From the NCBI GenBank assembly GCA_013396635.1, contig WBMW01005029.1, forward strand, positions 1,927,106 to 1,991,105: a DNA stretch of 64,000 nucleotides. Reading direction: 5' to 3'. The notes beneath the pieces are model-generated. The model was not told where the DNA came from and did no database searches. It saw only the letters and a program-made list of their open reading frames with translations. Each line of letters opens with the position of its first letter. Position 1 is the stretch's first letter. The translations under genes and the position numbers were made by a program. Positions 24,838-33,580 of the stretch are shown here, one piece after another. This stretch comes from Penelope pileata. Lineage: Eukaryota > Chordata > Aves > Galliformes > Cracidae.

Positions 24838-27800
24838 CTAATGGAAAAGAAAAAGGCTGATACTACTATCCAGTAACAGAGTAGCAGTATCACATGGTAC
24901 AGAGAGGAAAAGCCTTTGAGGTCAAATAACTTGGTGCGGCACTTTTTAAAGACAATCGTGAGAATGAAAAGAACTTGAATCCTCTGTCTTGTGTATGGAA
25001 TGATCTTGCACTTCAGACACTGAAACAGAGCTCAGCAAATCGAAGTCTTGTGCTGCGATTGTCTTCTCATGTTTCCTGGGACTGGAAAGTCTTTAAAATT
25101 CCCTCCAGCTCCATCTTTGTAAGAAAGATAATTTTCTCTCTCTCATAAGAAAGTGATAGTGGCAGTAACTGGTTTGTTATGTTCTCATTAGTTACCCGTA
25201 CATGGCGATGCAGGTTACATACCTGTCTAGGGCAGTAATTCTAAATCTTTTTTTGATTTGTAGACTCCTAAACAATTTTCAGATGAAAGTAAAGAGAACT
25301 GCAGTCTACTGGCCATATGTTGCTTTTCTTAGTTTCTTTTTACAGGTCAAATTGAAATCACTGTTGTACACAGACTACAAATAACAGTAAACAGCTCCAG
25401 AGTGGTCCATTACCTCAAATTCCCCTGGGGCCAGCTGCACACCGCTGTACAGCACTTCTGGAAAGACGTAGTTAGTGCCAAACGTGCCGCTGAGGGAGAA
25501 CATGTCAAATTTGGTCTGTGCAGTCTCTGCTGGTTGCCCACATGTGCTCAAGTTTGTGTTCTTACATTTGAGCAGCGTGCATACCTGTGTGGAAGAGGAT
25601 ACAGAAAAGCAAAATATTAGCAAGCTTTCAATAGTCAACAGCTGTATTTGATAGCAAGAGAAGTTCTTATGACACAGGATCAAATGAGTGCTTTGGAATG
25701 ATTCATTAATTTTGGCATATTCTCACACTCACCCCTACCAAACAATTTACCTGCCAATGGTATTTTATGACAGAACCATGAAGACCATCAAATGCACCCA
25801 GTACATAAACTTCATCTTTGCTCTGGTTTGACATCTGGTAGGTCAAATGACAGCAGAGGTCTTTTTGGCACACTGTATAATTTCCAGCTTTGTACTTGAG
25901 TTCACTGAAAGTGAATATGTCCCGCCGGACAGCTCCTGAAAAGGTCTTATTTTCTCCTGAAAAGTTTTTGATGCTTGTAGCGTATGAACTCCAGTTGACT
26001 GCAGGAGGGTAGGTGGGAGAAAGACGGGGTCGTGAACTCAGCTCAGCTACCAGGAGACGTCCCTCCTCTGTTTTGCTGTCGTAGTAGTACGTGGCTGGCC
26101 CATTGGGGGTGAACAGCCCACTGCCTGCGAACAACACACACAGCACCCAATGTCACCACAGTCATTGGATGAGCCACCCTGGGTGCCACATGGGCCCTGC
26201 CATGTGTAAACATGAAGCTGTCATCAGTCAGCATCTTAACAAGACTTGTGGAAGAATCTTGAGGCATAGAGCTGCTAAAATACACTTCACAGTGTAAAAA
26301 AAAAGACCTAAAATTCACAGGTTTTGTCCTTCACTGGATTCTGAATATGAGCCTCCAAAGGCAATTTCACACAATACAATACCATTCTTTTTTTTTTTTA
26401 AAAAACTTTATATTTATTTTTATGTAAATTAGAGCTCTGCAAGCGACATATATGCCAAAGGAGGAAACTATGGGCATAACTACATTTCATAGAAGGAAAT
26501 TCAGGGCTGTGGACAAAACTTAACTCAGTGTATTTAAGGCAGACAAAAATGTTCCTTTGTGGCTTGAACTTCTGCTTTGGGGAATAGTTACAGGTACAGC
26601 TACAACAATGTTTTCTCCGTTTACAGAAAAAAAATCACAGTAGCTATTTGTTCAGTTCAAACCAAAACATATCTTCTCTAATTCTTCAGCAGCAACAAAA
26701 ACCTGAACGTCTTATTCAATAGAAAATGGGAGTTCTCCTTTTGTTTTTAAGTTCTGTTTGAAACATTTTTTTCTCCATTTAATTGTTGATTGAGTTTTAA
26801 ACAAAGGGTTCTTCTTCTAAATGAGAGGTCGAACATTTAGCTGAACCTTTTCTGAAAGAAAATCTCACTTTAGAAATACCAGCATTTTATGTCATGAACT
26901 TTCTAATTTTACCTCTCCCTGAACTTCCAACATTTTCTTGCCTGAAGCAGTTGACTGCACTCAATACAACATAAAGAACATATTTAGTCTTCTTGATGTA
27001 CTGTTTTCCAGAGACTTCATACTTGTTAAAGCCTGCTTCTGAACACTGTACTATGAAGACAATTCCTCTTTTCCAAAAAGCAACTCACCTGTCATAGACA
27101 TGACTCTGTTGTGAGTGTTTGCTGACAGTAAATTGACTCTCATGCCCATAGCCCAGGCAGAGTGAAACTCCACAGCAGTCAGGAAGGGCAGGACGTTCAT
27201 CCAGGCTGTCGGGAAGAGCACGGTGTCCACCTGTAGCTCGCTCACCAGCACCACAGCGGGCTCCCGGAAAAGGATGTCAAAGCAAGTGAAAATGCCAAAC
27301 TTCCCAAAGGGGGTCTCAAAGGTGCTGAATTCTGGTTCTTTAGGGTAATCAAACTGAGTTTCTTGTCTAAACAGGTTGTACTGCAGGGAAAGAAAATGGC
27401 ATAGTAGGAATTGAATATAAGACAAGATTACAAACTGCCACTTTTGTGTCTGAGATTAAAGCAAAACTGAGAGTGGAGATTCCTTTGGGTGAAGGTGGGT
27501 AACTTTGTCTCAGAGCCCCCTTCATAGTCACTGGAGATCACCTGAAAAGGCTCAGTGGAGATAGGGAGCCGCAGTAAGTAAAATCCTCATCCCAGAGGCC
27601 TACTGAGCAGGGGTGTCCACATCCCTGCTGCCTACTGGCAGCAGTGCCAAACCACGGCTAACTGCTACATGCTGACAAGACATCACCTGGGAAAACAGTG
27701 TCTGGCCCAGCCAAAACTGCACCAAGGACCATCTAACATTTACTGAGTATGGAAAACTATGTCATCACTCCATTCCAGTTTACTATAATTAATGTAGCCC

Positions 27801-29596
27801 CGAGGTGTATGAAAGCCAGCACGCCTTCTGCAGGCGTGGTGCTCCTGGGAAGAGCGCCTGATGGACCAAGTGTTTGTCTGCTCATCCCTCTGGCCACAAG
27901 AGCCTTGCACTGGATTGTCCTGGACTGTTTGGCACTCTACAATTACCTAAAATTATTCTATAAACCTGCTGAAATTGGTGCCACAGAGATGAAAAGTGTA
28001 TTGACAATTAGTTACAGAGTGATGCCAAAGTTTCTCTTTACCTTGTGGTAACGAGCCACCAGTTTCCCTTCCGAGTCAAATACAACATCAGTGTTGTACT
28101 GGTAGCGACCGTCACTGGGGCACTTGGGATCACTGGAATTACATGGCTTCTTGTCCCCAATGTTTGCAGCTACATAGATGGAGTTGTTCCTGGCCATGCA
28201 GCTGAGTCTTTCCAGCACTGGTGCTGGACCAAATCTAAGGAAATTTTGGTGAAAAGGAAAAAAAAGTAAATTATAGAATCATAGAATACCTTGGGTTGGA
28301 AGGAACCTTAAAGATATCTAGTTATGGACATATGAAGTTATGGACAACATAAGTAACCAAGGCAGAGAATAAGTCCATATACAGATATAAACTTAAAATA
28401 ACTTCAAGATTAATTTTTAGGCAGATCTAAGTCTCATGTTCAAAAGACCTTTCTAAAGAGTCTTCACTCTGTTTAAGGCAGCTGTCCATAAACCATTGGT
28501 AAAAAGTGACCACAAGATTTACAGACCTGATGACCCTTGGAATCTCCCTTAATAAAACCCCAGAACACAAGAACACAAAAGCTTGGCTTAGAAATGACCC
28601 TGGTCCCCTTGATGTCCCCTCCAGCTTCATCTTTGTAAGACACACACTCAGAGTAGACCAGTGTGCCACAGCAGACTGTGCAAGCAGTTGGATCTCTAAA
28701 AGGCATTTCTTTCAAATCCAGATAAAAGTCTTGTGCTATTTGATTTAGAAAGTACCCCAGCCACATGAGCTGCAGTCTGAATCATTTTGTTTCATCTGTG
28801 CTTTTGCCGTGATAATTAACTGGCTTATAGTTACAGAAGATTTTCTCAAGTGGTCTGTAATGGTAAGCTTTTGTATGTTCTCAAAATAATGACATTGCCC
28901 AAAATTTCCTCATTTTCCTCCCTTTCTAATTTTCAAAATTGAGGCTGTCTCAATGTTTTTTACTGTGTATATTCCATTCCAAGTACCATTTATGTAAGAG
29001 TTCTTTTTGATGTATTACATTTATATAGGATCTGGATTTTTAAGAGATTAAAAAAAATCAGCAGTTCTTAGGCATTTATTAGGAGCAGCTCACAACACCA
29101 CAAGGCACCAGAGTAAAACCACACAAACACTGCAGAAGGAATCACCTTGTGGGATCAGTGCAAGGAATCCAGTTCACCTCTGGGTCAGGAATATCCTCCA
29201 GGTAGGGGTAGATGGCTTCTCTCGTGAAAAGCCAGCCATAAATGCCATCCTCAGGAGTCACAATGATGTGGGCACCCTGGCAGAACAGGCTCCGTTAAGA
29301 AGGCACCTTCAAGACATCCATCCCCAGGAGGGTCAGCGGGAGGAGATAACACCGACTAACAATACTCACGACCCATCTCATACCTGCTGGGCTGCTTCCT
29401 TGATGGCTCTTTCCAGGACATCCATGTTTCTGTTCATCAGGGCCAAAGCATCGTCGGGAGAAACCCTCGTAAGAGTGGGACGTGGCAGGATGACGGCGTG
29501 CTCATACACGGCTGCGATGAAGGTGTCTGAGGCCAGCGCCTGCAGGACTGCCAGGCTAAACACCACAGCACGCACCAGAGTCCGGGAAGGGACCAT
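24718..29596 (-). CDS. VNN1: vanin (pantetheinase), tandem copy A, complete seven-exon gene
   Basis: Vanins hydrolyse pantetheine to pantothenate and cysteamine and belong to the nitrilase superfamily. Exons in transcript order: 29384-29596, 29146-29276, 28042-28234, 27089-27380, 25751-26124, 25414-25584, 24718-24837. All introns are GT-AG and phases join without a break: 1494 nt, 497 residues. A signal peptide (about 1-23) precedes DTFIAAVYEH, the usual mature start of vanins. Catalytic triad: Glu80 (VTPEDG), Lys179 (ARYHK), Cys212 (IFTCFD). The C-terminal domain keeps CQKDLCCHLTY and several N-glycosylation sequons (ARNNS, CNSS, KNFS, NYT). The protein stops soon after GRRYEKD with no hydrophobic GPI tail, so it is probably secreted. 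The exon 5 end reads LHGSVIKYHWQ where copies B and C have LHVVEG-YYLQ. It lies next to TAAR1, as VNN1 does in mammals; because the copies exchange sequence, the VNN1 label rests on position rather than clean orthology. Confidence 0.92.
25414..25584 (-). CDS. VNN1: vanin copy A, exon 6
   Basis: 171 nt, phase 0 at both ends, acceptor ACACAG and donor GTAATGG. Encodes residues 402-458, VCTLLKCKNTNLSTCG through FSLSGTFGTNYVFPEV to LAPGEFE. Similar to the almost identical exon 6 of copies B and C, but with scattered differences in the half nearer exon 5. Confidence 0.92.
25751..26124 (-). CDS. VNN1: vanin copy A, exon 5
   Basis: 374 nt. The first two bases complete a codon split after exon 4, and the exon ends in phase 0. 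Encodes residues 277-401 of the C-terminal beta domain. This is the most diverged exon among the three copies, notably around KNFSGENKTFSG and the final GSVIKYHWQ. Confidence 0.92.
27089..27380 (-). CDS. VNN1: vanin copy A, exon 4 (catalytic Cys)
   Basis: 292 nt, acceptor CTGCAG before TACAACCTG, donor GTGAGT. Carries nucleophile Cys212 in GIFTCFDILF and the conserved AVEFHSAWAMGMRVN. Positions 27133-27328 are identical to 37625-37820 of copy B. Confidence 0.93.
28042..28234 (-). CDS. VNN1: vanin copy A, exon 3 (catalytic Lys)
   Basis: 193 nt, acceptor CCTTAG, donor GTAAAG. Encodes RFGPAPVLERLSCMARN through VFDSEGKLVARYHK, ending on catalytic Lys179. Identical to copy B exon 3 at every base. 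Confidence 0.93.
28272..28325 (-). repeat. short CR1 3'-tail fragment, antisense
   Basis: TATAGAATCATAGAATACCT then GGGTTGGAAGGAACCTTAAA: the extreme 3' end of a CR1 element in intron 2 of vanin copy A, just upstream of the exon 3 acceptor. Confidence 0.85.
29146..29276 (-). CDS. VNN1: vanin copy A, exon 2 (catalytic Glu)
   Basis: 131 nt, starts GAHIIVTPEDGIYGW with catalytic Glu80, ends after ...NWIPCTDPT plus two bases of an Arg codon. Donor GTGATT. Confidence 0.92.
29384..29596 (-). CDS. VNN1: vanin copy A, exon 1
   Basis: 213 nt. ATG in good context (GCAGCCATGG), signal peptide MVPSRTLVRAVVFSLAVLQ, then DTFIAAVYEHAVILPRPTLT and ALALMNRNMDVLERAIKEAA. Donor GTATGAG. Confidence 0.92.
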
Positions 29597-29632
29597 GGCT
29601 GCTGCCTTGTTGCTCCAGGAGCAGGCATGGGG

Positions 29633-29641
29633 AATATAAAG
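29633..29641 (-). promoter_or_regulatory. possible TATA-like element of vanin copy A
   Basis: The minus strand reads GCTTTATATTCCCC about 40 nt upstream of the start codon. This could be a TATA element giving a very short leader, or simply UTR sequence. No initiator or other motif supports it. Confidence 0.25.
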
Positions 29642-30576
29642 CAGATAGAAAGAGGAGGAGTAAAGACTGTAACAGGTTTGTTTTGGAAGTAATCTTCTAT
29701 TGCATAATCTGGGGAAGTACAACACACGTCAACATTTAGGAACTCTCATTTACGGCAAGCAGTGAAAGAAAAATTCCTGTTAACTGGATTGTTCCAAGTT
29801 AAAAATGTTTAAGTAAAGGTGGACAAAAAGCTAAGAGAGCATCTCAGGACCAACACTGGTCAACATGAATCTTCATGGAAGGAGCACCTCCAATCTCTGT
29901 TTTTACTTTCTTCTCCAGGACTCCAAACAGATCTATGATCTAGCTCACACTACACAGTGAGGGCACACTATTCCATATAATCGCACTGTGCACGGCTGCT
30001 ATCAGTTAAAAATGTCACCAGGGCTGAAGGCAGATCATCTGAATAAAGTCCGTCCCTCACACTTTGGAATGTAGCTGATATCACGCACAGTTACAGGATG
30101 CATGGTCCTGCCATGCTGCATTCCTGAGGCCAGTTACTTGCCATACTTGTAGCAGTGTAGAGTGCCCTCCCTCCCAGGTACATACTGCAATATAAAGTAA
30201 CCGTTGAACTGTTCTGACCTTTCTGCCTGGAGCTTACATATTGACCTGTTTTGTGAAAATGAATTAAACAACAGATTTTTTTTTTTTACCTTTTTATGAA
30301 AACATGTTTTTACACAATAGGCAACTTGAAATTGCTCACACAAAGCAAGTTTTATCTCATGAAGAGCATTGTTTTGCATGATATTTTAGAAACACACATT
30401 ACTACTATAGCTCCGGGTGCTTCATAAAAATTCCATTGTTTGAACCTGCGGTACGTCTGTGAGGGTGAAGAAACACAGCCTGGCTATTCATATCGACTGC
30501 TCAGTAAGACATCAAGGAATATATTCTTCATCCTGACAGTATCTTCCTCTTCACTATGCAGTTCCAAGCAGAACTC

Positions 30577-31062
30577 TTACAATAATTTTCCCACCAGCAT
30601 CAAGGCCTCCTCAGGAGAAGCAGGCACTTCAGTGTCCTCTGACAACAGCACATTGTGCTCATAGACAGCTGCAACGTAGCTGTCCACAGCCCAAGCCTCA
30701 AGAGCAGACAGCAGCAAAACCACAGCAGAGACGTGAGCCCTCCAAAGCCCCATACCTGAAGGCTGGAAGTCACCCAAAAGGAGGACAGGGGAATGAATCA
30801 GGAACAGGAAGTATTAACAAGGAAAGTCTTGCATAAAAACCTGGGAATTCCCCAGTGTGCCAGGAAGCCCACACTGTGTTCTGAAAATCTCACAACACCA
30901 AAGGCCAGAGAGCCTCGAGCATTGAGCAGTCCTGCCTGCTGTGCTGCAGCTGAAGAAACACATCGCCTGCCAGATTAGGGAACCATTCAGGCATGGTATT
31001 CAAAGCAAGCCCAGGTCACAGGAGTTCGGGAAATCATAGCAACGACTGGAACTGACACATTC
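30577..31062 (-). pseudogene. broken duplicate of vanin copy C promoter and first exon
   Basis: Positions 30596-30791 are identical, by base-by-base reading, to 49743-49938, which is most of copy C exon 1 plus its immediate 5' flank. Similarity continues, clearly diverged, to about 31062. The duplicated frame starts at 30753 with MGLWRAHVSAVVLLLSALEA (signal peptide), runs through AVYEHNVLLSEDTEV and ASPEEALML, then departs from exon 1 and stops after VGKLL (58 codons, stop 30577-30579). The last 18 codons of exon 1 and all other exons are missing. It lies about 1 kb upstream of copy A in the same orientation. It may be dead, or may act as an extra promoter or first exon for copy A. Confidence 0.85.
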
Positions 31063-33319
31063 CTGGGCGTGGGCAGGGCTGCAGGCCAAGCATCCCCTGT
31101 GCCTCTCTGGGCTCAGGGCGGCACCTCACAGCAGGGATGCCTGCCTGGGCAGGCCTGTCAGCACATTGTTCAGTCACTGCGCTCTGAGGATCTCTCGTCT
31201 CCAAAGATCTCTGTTGGAGCATCCCAGATGGATACTGGGAGCTGTATCTTCTAAATGTTGCCTACTGCACTCTGCTTTGGTTGCATCTACAGATCGCCCC
31301 CTCGGAAACCCTGAAGCTCAAGCTGCACATACACAAAAATGACTTCTTTCTATCTGCTGAAGTTGTCTTACCTTCTTTGTTTCTGAATCAGCTGTCAGGT
31401 AAAGAAACACTTTTTTTTTTTTTTTGCTGCCCTAGCCTGGAAGAACAGTTTATTGTTATCAGCGGTTCCATGCAGACTTATCTTTATGCACAGTGAGTTG
31501 GTCTGTGTATGAACGGGCAGATTTGCAGAAGATTACATTCCGTATGCCTCCTTCATTTCACACAGCAACGCACTTCATGATGATAAATCTTATGCAATCC
31601 TTGTAGTAAAAAGAATTTAGTGCAATAATGGGTTATACCAACCCTCTGTGAGAAAATATTCAACATACAAATATACCTAACTAGACAGCAGCGGCCTTCA
31701 ACCAAACCCAGAATACAATACTTGCCATTCCCTTAACCAAAGGACTTGTGTAGTGGGGAACAGTCCTGAAGGACCTTCCTGTCAGCTCCCAGCCTCATCA
31801 CACGTTCCTGCTGCACCCCTTCTGCACTGCAAGATGAAACACCCTTGCATGCCATTGTGTTCTTTAAATGGAGCTCCTTTCCCCAGGAAAGAGCTGCAGT
31901 GTGATGCACCTGGTCCCCAGGGGACAAATACAGTGTCTGCACTACTTGTACGCCTGGGAAGAGGATCAGGCTGAATAATCCTTCACTGGATTGAGATCTA
32001 GCTGTAGTCAGGCAACCACTGACTCCAAGAGTGAACAAGGCTTTTAGAGTGGGTGTCTCTACCATCACTGATGTTGAACTTCCATGAGTCAGAGCACATT
32101 GTACGGAGTTGGGAAGATGGCTTCTGATAAGCACATCTGTACTATTACGTTGTGCCACATGTGAGCATTTGTTTGCATTTAAAAGCATAAAGGGTCGCCT
32201 GGCACATAGCAGTGATAATCAGTGTTGGAGTCTGAACAGTATTTGCATTTCCAACTTTTCACCAGCTCCATAAACAAAGGACCAGGCATGGTGCAGGTGT
32301 GGGGAAAAAGAAAGGGACACTGGGACTAACAGGGGTACCTGACCCCTTTTAAAAGACATGGCCATGGAGAGAAATGCACATCTCTATACACCGATATGCT
32401 GAAGGACCGTCACCAGGGTTCAGCAGCAGCAAGGCCACTGGTCACTGGAGAAGAGGAAGCAAAGATATGATCAGTGCCTTCTCTAAAACTCTTAGTCCCA
32501 ACATCCCAACAGTAAACGAATTTGCAGAGCAGCACCACCCGGTATTATCATGAAGCAGCGAAGATAAGGCTTATTTCACACACACTAGTGTTACATGACC
32601 AGGAAGAAACAGAGAACATGGGAGAAAGAAGTAGCTACATAATACTATGCACTCAGTGACCTCTTTACTGGCTACAGACAGTTCCGGCACTGCATATGGT
32701 ACAGTCAGAAGCTCTTGACAAACTCTTGTTCAGAACTGGCAAGTGAAATATTTTGAGGTTTCAGTTTCAAGTTGTTCAATAGAGATTTCAGAGAAATGAT
32801 GATTCATGTTCAGTTCTGGACAAGAGGCATCAGGTTTTGGATCAGGGTTGGCTCTTTAATTCAAGCTCCTGCTCAGCCTCCACAATGCAGTATTCTGTGC
32901 TGCTGTGTGCCACAGAGTGTGTGCTGATGGCAAAAAAACAACAAAACCAAAACAACACAAATAGGAGAAAAAAATGCATAACTGTGGTAAAAGAACAGAT
33001 TTGCATAAGTCAGCATTAGTAGCTGCGTATCAGAGGAAAAGCACAGTTGAGCTTTTTTGTATGAAGCTGTCATGAATTACTTTTCTCACCGTTTTATTTA
33101 TTGGTCTCAAAATAATCTGGAATTATAAACTATGCAATTCTATTTTAATAAGAACTTATCCTCTGGCCCAAAATACAGATTGTCTGAGAGCTAGAAAATT
33201 TTAAATCCAGAAAACAGAGAGAGAAATACAACTGTTATTTTGTACTAATAAAAGGTTAGTAATATCATAATCTAGAAATAGTTACTTCTTAATAAATGGT
33301 AGAAATAAAATAACGTGTT

Positions 33320-33325
33320 TTTATT
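33320..33325 (-). terminator. probable polyadenylation signal of vanin copy B
   Basis: AATAAA on the minus strand, about 145 nt after the copy B stop codon. Confidence 0.5.
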
Positions 33326-33469
33326 GAAAAGACTATATTGAGAAGTTGGTGCAACAGAAAGTAAGAAACATAATCTTGATTATTGTAGCAGAGGATGCTG
33401 TATCTCATTTGGATGTGAGATTACTAGTGTCCACCTTCAGTTATGGTAACCTCATGGAAAGGCTGTCAG

Positions 33470-33580
33470 TTATGGATCTTGTTTCAGAGGATCCTTTTCA
33501 TACCACCGTCCAAAAAGTGTCACAGTCACAACAGGTTTTGTTGGTGCTGTCTTACTTATCAAACGCCCATCCTTCAATAC
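33470..33580 (-). CDS. VNN: vanin copy B, exon 7 (terminal)
   Basis: Acceptor CCAATCAG, then GTATTGAAGGATGGGCG. Encodes VLKDGRLISK ... TVTLFGRWYEKDPLKQDP and TAA. Nine bases shorter than the same exon in A and C. Confidence 0.88.
   Translation of the reverse strand, partial: VLKDGRLISKTAPTKPVVTVTLFGRWYEKDPLKQDP

Larger units (their letters stand above)
29597..33469. other. intergenic spacer between vanin copies A and B
   Basis: Contains the copy A promoter region, the broken exon-1 duplicate at 30577-31062, a T-run near 31411, and AT-rich sequence. Its end holds a likely polyadenylation signal for copy B. No other gene recognised. Confidence 0.5.

Noticed and set aside
25095..25130. Short word CTCCAGCT(C/T)CATCTTTGTAAG shared with about 28618-28645
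   Set aside because: Only about 22 bp in two introns of vanin A; could be a small repeat or chance, and nothing else extends it.
25402..25620. Plus-strand open frame over vanin A exon 6, repeated at 33810-34166 and 44965-45186
   Set aside because: Antisense shadow of exon 6. It recurs three times only because the exon itself is homogenised among the copies.
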